Positions 1-6,932 are shown, numbered from the stretch's first letter. The stretch: DNA of 21,474 bases from CAZPMO01 sp964587515 (GCA_964587515.1 CAZPMO010000076.1:1-21474), one strand, 5' to 3'. Program-made: numbers and translations. Notes: generated by a model not told the origin, from the sequence alone.

Positions 1-30
1 CCGAGGGCCTTGGCAGGCCGCCGTTGCGGT

Positions 31-122
31 CGCGCAGGCGGCCCGTCGGAGTGCGTCGAAAAGTCTTGACGATGCACCGCATCGCCTGCGACTTCTCTCC
101 TGCCCGACGGGCCGCCTACGCG
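31..122. repeat. Imperfect inverted repeat, possible hairpin or mobile palindrome
   Basis: Two 19-base arms at 31-49 and 104-122 are reverse complements with one mismatch (base 35 against 118). They enclose about 54 bases that contain a smaller hairpin, GATGC-acc-GCATC, at 71-83. The element lies downstream of the minus-strand kinase that ends at 164, so it may act as its terminator or be a dispersed intergenic palindrome. No coding region is supported in 1-163, though a gene could continue in from the left edge. Confidence 0.5.
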
Positions 123-163
123 ATCTCTATGGGTCATTATCAGTGATCCTTGGTATTAGCCGC

Positions 164-2221
164 TCAGGCCTTTTTCTCGATCATGTCGTCGAGGGCGCCG
201 AGCAGTTCGGCGAGATCTTCCTGAGATTCATCGGACGTCGAAGGCGGCGTCGCCGTTCCGTCATCGGTTTCGATTATTCCCGCGCCACCGCAGTGCCGGG
301 CGATCGCCTCTGCCAACCGTCTGGGGTCGATCGGCTTGGTCACGTAATCGTCCATTCCGGCGGAGAGATATTTCTCCTGATCGCCCTTCATGGCGTTGGC
401 GGTGACGCCGATGATGGGGGTATGGCGGGCGTCGCCTTCCAGTTCCCTGATCCGGCCGGTCGCGGCGACGCCATCCATTTCGGGCATCTGCACGTCCATC
501 AGCACCAGATCGTATGGCGCCCGCGCCACCGCGGCGACCGCCTCGACACCGTTCTCGACCATGTCGATCTGGTGTCCGGCGGGGGCCAGCATGGCGAGGA
601 TCACCGCCTGGTTTACCCGGTTGTCCTCGGCGACCAGCACACGCAGCGGCCGGTCGGCGGCCGACATTTCGAAAGGCTCATGGTCACGCGCGAACGGGTT
701 CTCGATCGCGGTTTCGGGATTGCCGGGCGCGGCGCGGAATGTGAACCAGAATGTCGAGCCCTGGTCGGGCGTGCTGTCGACACCCATTTCGCCGCCCATC
801 AGTTCGGCGAGCTGTTTGCAGATCGCCAATCCCAGCCCGCTACCGCCAAACCGTCGTGTCGTCGAGCTGTCGGCCTGGCTGAAACTGGAGAACAGGCGCG
901 ACTGCGCCTCCGGTGAAATACCGATGCCGGTATCGGCGACGGCGCAGCGTATTTCCAACGCGCCATCGCTCAACGATCGCTGCGTCACGCCGACGGTCAC
1001 ACCGCCGGTCTCTGTGAATTTGGCCGCGTTGCCCAGCAGGTTGAACAGGATCTGGCGGATGCGGCCGGGATCGCCTTTGAGGATCGGCTCGAGTCCGGGC
1101 GCCATCTCGATCGACAGGACCAGCCCCTTTTCTTCCAGGCGTGAACTCCAGATCGCCTCGATGGCGTCGAACACGTCGCTCAACCGGAAATCCAAATTTT
1201 CGAGCTCGATGCGTCCGGCCTCGATCTTCGACAAATCGAGGATGTCGTTAAGAATGGCAAGCAACGCATCGCCCGATTCCTTGATGATGAGCGCGTGCTT
1301 GCGCTGATCGGCAGTCAGGTCGGAGCGCAGCAGGATATCCGCCATGCCGAGCACGCCGTTCATCGGCGTGCGAATCTCGTGGCTCATATTGGCGAGGAAA
1401 TCGCTTTTCGCGCGGTTCGCGAGCTCCGCTGTTTCCTTGGCTTCCTCGAGTTCGTCCGTGATCCGCTTGCGCTCGGAAATATCGCGGGTGATGACCAGAA
1501 TGCCGGGCTGGCCCTCCCATGTGATTTCCGTCGCGATGGCTTCTCCGTCAAATTCCGAGCGGTCACGTCGGACGAAGCGTTGCTCCACCAGCGGCGCGGC
1601 CGATCCCTGGCCGCCGAGACGGTGAATCTCAGCGCGGCGCTGGCGGACCAAATCGCGTTCTTCGGGCGGGATCAGCTCTAACGCCATCTGGCCGACGAGA
1701 TCTTCGGATCGGTCGTATCCGAACAGACCGGCCGCGGCGGGGTTGGCGAACAGGATACGGTCGTCGGCGTGAACGTAAATCGCGTCCGGCGAAACGTCGA
1801 ACAGGCTGCGATATCGCGCCTCGCTTTCGCGCAGAACCCGTTCCGCGCGGCGCCGCGCGCTGATATCGCGCACGGTGACCATGTTCGCGCGCTGCCCTTC
1901 CCACGGAATAGATATTCCGAAGGTTTCGCCTTCGATCACCGAACCGTCGAGCAATTGAAGATTGAATTCGACGAGTGTGTCCGTCCGGTCACGGTCTTCG
2001 ATCTGGCTACGGGTGCGAAGAAGGCGTTCTCGGTCGGTCTTCTCGATCAGGTCGGAAGCCTTGCGTCCCACCAGGTCGGCCGCGCTTTGGCCGCGGAACA
2101 GCCTGACCGCCGCGTCGTTGACGAAAACGATCACATCTTCGACGTGGATGTAGATGCCGTCCGGGTTCAGTTCCAGAACCCGTTGAAATCTTTCCTTTTC
2201 TTCTCGGAAAGTATTTTCCAT
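164..2221 (-). CDS. PAS-PAS hybrid sensor histidine kinase with C-terminal receiver domain
   Basis: A cytosolic multidomain signalling protein of 685 residues that should autophosphorylate on His and pass phosphate to its own receiver. Domains in order: PAS at about 8-120, PAS at about 130-250, HisKA with the H-box S-H-E-I-R-T-P-M (His281), HATPase_c with N box N-L-L-G-N-A (about 394-399), D-T-G-I-G (430-434) and G-S-G-L-G-L (about 461-466), and a receiver at about 526-644 with acidic E-D-N, phospho-Asp 576 in L-M-D-V-Q-M-P, and Lys629 in T-K-P. No signal peptide or membrane segment is visible, so the PAS domains presumably sense a cytoplasmic cue. The start is the ATG at 2221; an in-frame TTG at 2239 would add six residues, and neither has a clear ribosome site. 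There is no HPt domain or output regulator nearby. It is transcribed divergently from the 2421-6390 operon, which it could regulate (inference only). Confidence 0.93.
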   Translation of the reverse strand: MENTFREEKERFQRVLELNPDGIYIHVEDVIVFVNDAAVRLFRGQSAADLVGRKASDLIEKTDRERLLRTRSQIEDRDRTDTLVEFNLQLLDGSVIEGETFGISIPWEGQRANMVTVRDISARRRAERVLRESEARYRSLFDVSPDAIYVHADDRILFANPAAAGLFGYDRSEDLVGQMALELIPPEERDLVRQRRAEIHRLGGQGSAAPLVEQRFVRRDRSEFDGEAIATEITWEGQPGILVITRDISERKRITDELEEAKETAELANRAKSDFLANMSHEIRTPMNGVLGMADILLRSDLTADQRKHALIIKESGDALLAILNDILDLSKIEAGRIELENLDFRLSDVFDAIEAIWSSRLEEKGLVLSIEMAPGLEPILKGDPGRIRQILFNLLGNAAKFTETGGVTVGVTQRSLSDGALEIRCAVADTGIGISPEAQSRLFSSFSQADSSTTRRFGGSGLGLAICKQLAELMGGEMGVDSTPDQGSTFWFTFRAAPGNPETAIENPFARDHEPFEMSAADRPLRVLVAEDNRVNQAVILAMLAPAGHQIDMVENGVEAVAAVARAPYDLVLMDVQMPEMDGVAATGRIRELEGDARHTPIIGVTANAMKGDQEKYLSAGMDDYVTKPIDPRRLAEAIARHCGGAGIIETDDGTATPPSTSDESQEDLAELLGALDDMIEKKA

Positions 2222-2277
2222 TGGCGCGCGCCGTTTCAAAACGAATGAATAATCGCTTTATGAACAGAGCGTTACTT

Positions 2278-2293
2278 AATTGTATTAACAATT
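2278..2293. promoter_or_regulatory. Dyad AATTGT-ATTA-ACAATT in the divergent intergenic region
   Basis: A perfect 6-4-6 inverted repeat sits in an AT-rich pocket between the divergent kinase and MetE-like genes. Its size and place suit an operator or nucleoid-protein site. No regulator is identified, and a short AT-rich dyad can occur by chance. Confidence 0.3.
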
Positions 2294-2389
2294 CGCAAAT
2301 TCCCGTGAAAGGATGTGAGCCGGTTTGTTGGGGGCTCGGCGGATCGGCGGAAATGCCGGAATTAGAGTGTTCCGGTCCGCGTCGCGGCG

Positions 2390-2395
2390 TATAGT
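2390..2395 (+). promoter_or_regulatory. Candidate -10 element of the 2421-6390 operon
   Basis: TATAGT matches five of six consensus bases and ends 25 bases before the MetE-like start codon. Only a poor -35 (GTGTTC at 2367-2372, 17-base spacer) is present, so the promoter may be weak, activator-dependent or elsewhere in 2222-2420. A ribosome binding site, GGAAGG, follows at 2411-2416. Confidence 0.3.
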
Positions 2396-2420
2396 TCGCA
2401 AAACATACAGGGAAGGTGCC

Positions 2421-3455
2421 ATGGCCGATAAGCTGTTGCCGACCACCGTGGTGGGAAGCTACGTCCAGCCCGACTGGCTGGTCGATAAGGAAAATCTCAG
2501 GGGCCGTCTGCCACCGCGCGTCCGCGCGCACGAAATCTGGAAAGTCGCGGCCGACGATCTCGCCGAGGCGCAGGAAACCGCGACCCGGGCCGCCATCCAC
2601 GACATGGAGCGCGCCGGGGTCGATATCATCACCGATGGCGAGATCAGGCGGGAAAGCTATTCCAACCGCTTTGCCACCGCGTTGGGCGGCGTCGATATCG
2701 ACAATCCGGGTTCCGCGCTGGACCGCACCGGCCATGCCAACCCGGTGCCGCGCATCGCCGGCGCGATCCGTCGCGAACGCGCTGTCGAGGTCGGCGACGT
2801 CGAATTCCTGGTCGCCAATACGGACCGCCGCACCAAAATCACCATCCCGGGCCCTTTCACCATGACGCAGCAGGCCCAGAACGATCACTATCGCACCGAT
2901 GAAGACGCGGCGATGGATTACGCCACCGCCGTCAACGAAGAGATCAAGGCGCTGTTCGCGGCCGGGGTCGACGTGGTTCAGATCGACGAGCCCTACATGC
3001 AGGCGCGCCCCGAAAAGGCGAAGGAATATGCCATCAAGGCGCTCAACCGGGCGCTTGACGGCGTCACCGGCACCACGGCGGTGCATCTCTGCTTCGGCTA
3101 CGCCCATATCGTCCATGAGCGGCCAAGCGGTTATTCGTTTCTGCCGGAACTCGAAGGATGCCTCGCCGATCAGGTCTCGATCGAGGCGGCGCAGCCCGAT
3201 CTCGATCTCTCGATCCTGAAGGAATTGCCGAACAAGACCGTGATTCTAGGTGTGATCAGCCTCGGCGATCCCGAAATCGAAAAGCCCGAGACGATCGCCG
3301 CCCGTATCCGCAAGGCGCTTGACGTGTTGCCGCCGGAACGGCTGGTGATCGCCCCCGATTGCGGCATGAAATACATCGCGCGCGCGACCGCCTTCGGCAA
3401 GCTCAAGGCCATGGTCGACGGCGCCGACATGGTGCGCAAGGAATTGGGTGCGTGA
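2421..3455 (+). CDS. MetE-like cobalamin-independent methyl/alkyltransferase (C-terminal domain type)
   Basis: A 344-residue stand-alone protein of the UROD/MetE-like barrel family, matching only the catalytic C-terminal half of MetE. The zinc-site pattern of the family is kept: H222-x-C224 (V-H-L-C-F-G), E255 (S-I-E-A-A) and C314 (P-D-C-G-M). The family motif I-D-E-P is at 188-191. Enzymes of this type activate a thiol on zinc and alkylate it; known members include methionine synthase and the epoxyalkane:coenzyme M transferase. The substrate here is unknown. The chosen ATG has GGAAGG six to ten bases upstream; a longer open frame from 2325 has no such support. The stop overlaps the next start by four bases (GTGA), so it is translationally coupled to the nitrile hydratase-like genes. 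A housekeeping methionine synthase role is possible but the context suggests a pathway role (inference). Confidence 0.85.
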   Translation: MADKLLPTTVVGSYVQPDWLVDKENLRGRLPPRVRAHEIWKVAADDLAEAQETATRAAIHDMERAGVDIITDGEIRRESYSNRFATALGGVDIDNPGSALDRTGHANPVPRIAGAIRRERAVEVGDVEFLVANTDRRTKITIPGPFTMTQQAQNDHYRTDEDAAMDYATAVNEEIKALFAAGVDVVQIDEPYMQARPEKAKEYAIKALNRALDGVTGTTAVHLCFGYAHIVHERPSGYSFLPELEGCLADQVSIEAAQPDLDLSILKELPNKTVILGVISLGDPEIEKPETIAARIRKALDVLPPERLVIAPDCGMKYIARATAFGKLKAMVDGADMVRKELGA

Positions 3456-4417
3456 GCGCCAGAAGTCCGCACGATCTCGGGGGGCTCGCCGCCGACGATC
3501 TGATGACCGACGATGCGCCGATGAAGGCCTGGGAAAAACAGGCCAACGGGATGCGCCTGGTGATGACCGGTCCGCCCCGGCATACGCTGACCCTTGATGA
3601 GTTGCGCCGCGCGGCCGAGGACCTTGGCGCCGATTATCATCGCATGGAATATTTCGAGCGCACCACCGCGGCGGCGCGCACGGTGTTGATGGAGAAGGGT
3701 TATTTCGACTCCGGGACGCTGGCCGCCCGCGTCGCCGAAATCGAACGCCGCGATGAAGAGGCCCCGTTCATCCCGCCGACCCAACCGACCAGCCACGACG
3801 TCAGCTATCAGGAGGACGAGACGCCCGGCGAATATGCCCGCGTCAGCCAGGCAATCCAGGAAATCATGATCGAAAACGGCGCCTTCACCGCCGATGAGGT
3901 GCGCGCCATGATCGAGCGCATCGACATGAAATCGACGGGCGTGCTGGGCGCCCGAGTGGTGGCCCGCGCCTGGTCCGATCCGGCCTTCAAGGACCGGCTG
4001 CTGGATGACGGCAGCGCCGCCTGCCGCGAGCTTGGGATCGATGTCGGGGAGCTTGAACTGATCGCTGTCGAGAACACGCCCTTGTCGCACAATGTCGTGG
4101 TCTGCACATTGTGTTCCTGCTATCCGCGCCAGCTCCTCGGCATGCCGCCGCACTGGTATAAGAGCCGAAGTTACCGCTCGCGCTGCGTGATCGAGCCACG
4201 CGCGATGCTGGCTGAATTCGGCACCCGGATTTCGTCCGACGTGACCATCCGGGTCCATGATTCCAATGCCGATATGCGCTACATCGTCGTGCCCATGCGA
4301 CCCGAGGGCACCGACGGATGGGATGAGGAAGCTCTCGCCGAGCTGATCACCCGCGACTGCATGATCGGCGTGTCGCATCCGAAAGCCCCATCGAAGCCCC
4401 AACAGGGAGTCCAATAA
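3452..4417 (+). CDS. Fusion of NHase beta-N-like domain and cobalt-type NHase alpha / SCNase gamma domain
   Basis: A 321-residue two-part protein. Residues about 5-100 resemble the helical N-terminal domain of nitrile hydratase beta (H-D-L-G-G at 7-11, D-E-L-R-R at 49-53, Y-F-E-R at 67-70, E-K-G at 81-83). After an acidic/Pro linker (about 101-125), residues 126-310 are a complete alpha-type metal domain with claw C218-T-L-C221-S-C223, the cobalt-type sequence, followed by Y-P-R226. The stretch D-S-N-A-D-M-R-Y and the T-R-D-C-M-I-G-V end are also family-typical. Y-P-R and the general sequence look closer to thiocyanate hydrolase gamma than to classical NHase alpha (from memory). The start is the GTG at 3452, overlapping the upstream stop, with AAGGAA upstream; a longer frame runs back into the MetE-like gene and is rejected. 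The enzyme should be cytosolic and hydrate a nitrile, thiocyanate or related compound. The substrate cannot be read from sequence. Confidence 0.85.
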   Translation: MSARSPHDLGGLAADDLMTDDAPMKAWEKQANGMRLVMTGPPRHTLTLDELRRAAEDLGADYHRMEYFERTTAAARTVLMEKGYFDSGTLAARVAEIERRDEEAPFIPPTQPTSHDVSYQEDETPGEYARVSQAIQEIMIENGAFTADEVRAMIERIDMKSTGVLGARVVARAWSDPAFKDRLLDDGSAACRELGIDVGELELIAVENTPLSHNVVVCTLCSCYPRQLLGMPPHWYKSRSYRSRCVIEPRAMLAEFGTRISSDVTIRVHDSNADMRYIVVPMRPEGTDGWDEEALAELITRDCMIGVSHPKAPSKPQQGVQ

Positions 4418-4418
4418 A

Positions 4419-4733
4419 ATGGCGGAAATTCGCAGAGCCAATGATCTCGGCGGGCAGCCCGCCGGGGCGATCGATACGTCGCATCACCCGGAAGCCGACT
4501 GGGAGAAGATGGTGACCGCGCTGAACGGCGCGCTCGGTCCGGCCGGGGCCGGGCTGCTTCGCGTCGACGAGCGCCGCCGCACGACCGAGGATCTGGCCGA
4601 ATACGGCCGCCTCGCCTATTTCGCGAAATCGGCGCGGGCGACGGCGGAACTGATGGTCGAGAAGGGCGTACTCACGCCCGACGAGATTCTCGCGCGCATG
4701 GCCGACATCAAGGCGCGGCGGGGCGGCGCATGA
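4419..4733 (+). CDS. Stand-alone NHase beta-N-like protein, divergent copy (possible activator)
   Basis: A 104-residue protein homologous to the N-terminal domain of the upstream fusion and to the next two genes. It keeps D-L-G-G (9-12), a paired arginine in D-E-R-R-R (R53, R54), A-Y-F, and V-E-K-G. It differs from the other copies: N-D replaces H-D at the start, F-A-K replaces F-E-R, there is an extra Arg in the helix, and the tail K-A-R-R-G-G-A is basic. Small beta-N homologues serve as cobalt-insertion or subunit-swapping activators in cobalt NHase and SCNase systems (14-15 kDa proteins), so this copy is the best candidate for that role. That is inference; it could equally be a structural beta subunit. 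It starts one base after the fusion's stop, with GGGAG upstream, and overlaps the next gene by four bases. Confidence 0.8.
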   Translation: MAEIRRANDLGGQPAGAIDTSHHPEADWEKMVTALNGALGPAGAGLLRVDERRRTTEDLAEYGRLAYFAKSARATAELMVEKGVLTPDEILARMADIKARRGGA

Positions 4734-5047
4734 GCGATCGGGGGGTACACGATATCGGCGGCCTCCGGGCCGGCCCGATCGATACCTCCGACCATGCGGA
4801 GGAAACCTGGCAATGCTGGATCAACGCGACTTTCACGACGATGATCGCCGAGCCGCGCCGCATAATCCGTATTGACGAATTGCGCCGCGCGATGGAAGAT
4901 TTAGGCGAGGAGGCCTATGGACGTCTCGCCTATTTCGAGCGCCAGACCCAGGGCTTCGCCGATTTGCTGGTCGAGAAGGGAATTCTGGGTCGCGAGGAGA
5001 TCGAGCAGCGCGCCGCCGAAATTCGGGGAAAAAGGGAAACGGAATAA
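4730..5047 (+). CDS. Stand-alone NHase beta-N / SCNase beta-like subunit, copy 3
   Basis: A 105-residue helical protein of the NHase beta N-terminal family. Visible landmarks are H-D-I-G-G (7-11), a Trp-rich segment W-Q-C-W (27-30) with a cysteine not seen in the sister copies, D-E-L-R-R (R52, R53), A-Y-F-E-R and V-E-K-G-I-L. In NHase and SCNase the arginines of this helix reach into the partner subunit's active site and bind the oxidised cysteine ligands, so their retention argues for a catalytic structural role. The ATG lies inside the previous gene's stop (ATGA) and the stop overlaps the next start (TAATG), so synthesis is tightly coupled. Length is far below a full NHase beta (about 220-230 residues) because the SH3-like half is a separate gene at 5364. 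Confidence 0.82.
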   Translation: MSDRGVHDIGGLRAGPIDTSDHAEETWQCWINATFTTMIAEPRRIIRIDELRRAMEDLGEEAYGRLAYFERQTQGFADLLVEKGILGREEIEQRAAEIRGKRETE

Positions 5048-5361
5048 TGTCCACCGAAAGACGCATTCACGATATGGGCGGGCAACCCGCCGGTGAGATC
5101 GACCAGGATGATCACGCCGAGGAACCCTGGCAGAAGCTGGTAACCGCGATGCGCGCCGCGCTCGGCGACGAGCCGCATCGGCTGATGCGGGTCGATGAGT
5201 TGCGCCGCGCCATCGAGGATTTGGACGAGGCGGAATATGATTTGCCCTATTTCGAGCGTTGGGCCGAGGCGATGGTGAACCTCATGGAGGAAAAGGGCAT
5301 GATGAGCCGCGCCGAGGTCGAGGCGCGCATGGGTGAAATAAGCAAGCGGCTGGAGGGCTGA
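5047..5361 (+). CDS. Stand-alone NHase beta-N / SCNase beta-like subunit, copy 4
   Basis: A 104-residue protein of the same family as its two upstream neighbours. It has H-D-M-G-G (8-12), E-E-P-W (25-28), D-E-L-R-R (R53, R54), L-P-Y-F-E-R-W and E-E-K-G-M-M. The E-P-W and Y-F-E-R-W segments are the closest of the four copies to classical NHase beta. It directly precedes the SH3-like gene, so the two together rebuild a split beta subunit, as in SCNase, where beta and alpha subunits correspond to the two halves of NHase beta. The start overlaps the previous stop by one base and the gap to the next gene is two bases. Confidence 0.83.
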   Translation: MSTERRIHDMGGQPAGEIDQDDHAEEPWQKLVTAMRAALGDEPHRLMRVDELRRAIEDLDEAEYDLPYFERWAEAMVNLMEEKGMMSRAEVEARMGEISKRLEG

Positions 5362-5363
5362 GG

Positions 5364-5645
5364 ATGACGACCTATAACGTGGGCGACAAGGTCAGGGTGG
5401 CGGTGACCCATCCGCCGGGCCATCGCCGGGTGCCCTATTATATCCGGGGCAAGACCGGCGAGATCGAGCGCTATTGCGGTGCCTTTCCCAACCCAGAGGA
5501 ACTGGCCTACGGCTTCGACGGTCATCCCGACAGGCCGCTCTATCGGGTGCGGTTCCGGCAAAAGGAAGTCTGGCCCGACTATGACGGCGCCGAGGGCGAC
5601 ACCGTCGATCTGGAAATTCAGGAGCATTGGCTGTCGCCGGCCTGA
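5364..5645 (+). CDS. NHase beta C-terminal (SH3-like) domain protein / SCNase alpha-like subunit
   Basis: A 93-residue protein matching only the C-terminal SH3-like barrel of NHase beta. Landmarks are V-G-D-K-V-R-V (6-12), P-P-G-H-R-R-V-P-Y-Y-I-R-G-K-T-G (17-32), a Pro-rich loop N-P-E-E-L-A, L-Y-R-V-R-F (59-64), E-V-W and the final E-H-W-L-S-P. It should pair with one of the upstream beta-N proteins to form a functional beta unit. Only one such gene serves four beta-N domains and two alpha domains, so the complex cannot have simple one-to-one stoichiometry unless some domains lack a partner. The gene begins two bases after the preceding stop, with GAGGGCTGAGG just upstream as ribosome site. 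Confidence 0.85.
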   Translation: MTTYNVGDKVRVAVTHPPGHRRVPYYIRGKTGEIERYCGAFPNPEELAYGFDGHPDRPLYRVRFRQKEVWPDYDGAEGDTVDLEIQEHWLSPA

Positions 5646-5709
5646 CGGCGAGCTGGACAGACGCAGCCGTACCACCGGCGGAGCAAAAAAACACTATAGG
5701 AGAGCGGCC

Positions 5710-6390
5710 ATGGCCGACGAACGCGACACCGAAAACCCGGACGAGATGTATCACCCGCACGTCCATGAGGAAGGCACGCTTCTGAAATGGGACGATGACA
5801 GCGATCACGATGTCAACGAGACCGGCCACTACGAACTGATGGCCGAGGCGATCCGCGAATTGCTGATCGAAAAAGGCGTGGTGACGGCCGACGAGATTCG
5901 CGAGAACCTTGAATTCATGGACAGCCGCGGCACCCATCTCGGGGCCAAGGTTGTCGCCAAGGCGTGGACCGATCCGGCATTCAAGAACCGCCTGATGGAG
6001 GACGGCTCGGCCGCCGTCGGCGAGCTTGGCATCCCCATGGGCGACGTCGAACTGGTGGTGGTCGAGAACACCGACGATGCGCACAATCTGGTGGTCTGCA
6101 CGCTCTGCTCGTGCTACCCGCGCACCATCCTCGGGCTGCCGCCGGATTGGTACAAATCGAAGAACTATCGCTCGCGGGTGGTCAATGAGCCGCGCGCGGT
6201 GCTGCGTGAATTCGGCACCGACCTGGCCGACAACGTGACGGTCCGGGTGCACGATTCCAACGCCGACATGCGCTATCTGGTGCTGCCGAAGCGCCCGGAC
6301 GGCACCGACGGCATGAGCGAGGACGACCTCGCCGCGCTGGTGACCCGCGATTCCATGATCGGCGTCAGCCCCGCGAAAGACGCGGGGTAG
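5710..6390 (+). CDS. Cobalt-type NHase alpha / SCNase gamma-like catalytic subunit
   Basis: A 226-residue metal-binding subunit. The claw is C130-T-L-C133-S-C135, with Y-P-R138 following. The threonine in the second position is the cobalt-type signature (iron types have serine). In this family the second and third cysteines become sulfinic and sulfenic acids and ligate the metal. Other typical segments are L-P-P-D-W-Y-K-S, N-Y-R-S-R, H-D-S-N-A-D-M-R-Y and T-R-D-S-M-I-G-V. The N-terminus has a His-containing tail (Y-H-P-H-V-H), reminiscent of the His-rich tail I recall for thiocyanate hydrolase gamma. The start is the ATG at 5710, with AGGAGAG at 5699-5705. It follows the SH3-like gene by 64 bases, so the order beta-N, beta-C, alpha matches the scnB-scnA-scnG order. 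It differs from the fusion protein by having no beta-N domain. Confidence 0.9.
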   Translation: MADERDTENPDEMYHPHVHEEGTLLKWDDDSDHDVNETGHYELMAEAIRELLIEKGVVTADEIRENLEFMDSRGTHLGAKVVAKAWTDPAFKNRLMEDGSAAVGELGIPMGDVELVVVENTDDAHNLVVCTLCSCYPRTILGLPPDWYKSKNYRSRVVNEPRAVLREFGTDLADNVTVRVHDSNADMRYLVLPKRPDGTDGMSEDDLAALVTRDSMIGVSPAKDAG

Positions 6391-6630
6391 ACGGTTTCCG
6401 GCGGGCCTGCGGCCGGGGCCGTCGGCGTGCTCCCCCGTTGCGGTAGCGACCCCGGACAATAATTCGCGATCGGCGCCTCGCTTGCCTGCCGCTTTCTTGC
6501 CGATTTCCGGTAGGACCGAAAAGGGTGTGGAAAAAGAATGTCGGAGCCCTTTTAGGGCTGGACATTTAATTGCGGCTACGAAGCTTCCACTTCTCGGCTC
6601 TAAACCAATGTCTCCATCCGAACTGAAGAT

Positions 6631-6659
6631 GCCTGCAGACAGGCCTTAGTGGACTAAGG
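6631..6659. repeat. Two adjoining perfect dyads
   Basis: GCCTG-caga-CAGGC occupies 6631-6644 and CCTTAGT-gg-ACTAAGG occupies 6644-6659, sharing one base. The second has seven-base arms and only a two-base centre, which suits a protein-binding dyad better than an RNA hairpin. Function is unknown. Confidence 0.4.
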
Positions 6660-6810
6660 TCGCCATTACAGACAGCTAACTTCGTACTCAATTGCGGTTA
6701 TCGACGGTGCAAAATGTCACACCTTCCTTTGGCCAAGCTGTGCGATCGCTTCAATCCGGAACATTAAAAACAAAATTACCGTCCAATCAGATATAAGCAT
6801 AATCGATAGA

Positions 6811-6840
6811 TTGACAAAACAAACTTGTTGCCTTTTTTAT
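6811..6840 (+). promoter_or_regulatory. Candidate sigma70-like promoter
   Basis: A perfect TTGACA at 6811-6816 is followed after 18 bases by TTTTAT at 6835-6840 (four of six consensus bases). It could drive the small truncated reading frame at 6933. The AT-rich context makes chance matches likely. Confidence 0.25.
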
Positions 6841-6932
6841 CTGCTATAAATTAACCAAGTCTCTCGGGAGGACTCTTCTATCTTAATCGCAAGACTCCTT
6901 TCCTGCGATTTCCTTTTATTGGCGGCGTGGCG

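Larger units (their letters stand above)
6391..6932. other. Non-coding, partly AT-rich stretch
   Basis: No convincing gene is seen. The first ~130 bases are GC-rich like the flanks; from about 6560 base composition turns markedly AT-rich. A short hairpin, AGCCCT-ttt-AGGGCT, at 6545-6559 lacks a T-run and is only a weak terminator candidate for the preceding operon. Two further dyads and a promoter-like sequence are listed separately. The composition shift together with the IS630 remnant to the right suggests a site of insertion and deletion. Confidence 0.5.

Noticed and set aside
2325..2420. 96-base N-terminal extension of the MetE-like gene
   Set aside because: No ribosome site at the upstream start, whereas ATG 2421 has GGAAGG at good spacing and begins with family-like sequence.
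3359..3451. Longer N-terminus of the fusion protein reaching into the MetE-like gene
   Set aside because: The added residues are Arg/His-rich out-of-frame MetE-like sequence; GTG 3452 overlaps the stop in the usual coupled way and starts just before the H-D-L-G-G motif.
6545..6559. Rho-independent terminator after the hydratase operon
   Set aside because: The hairpin has a six-base stem but is followed by GGACATTT, without a T-run, and lies 155 bases after the stop.
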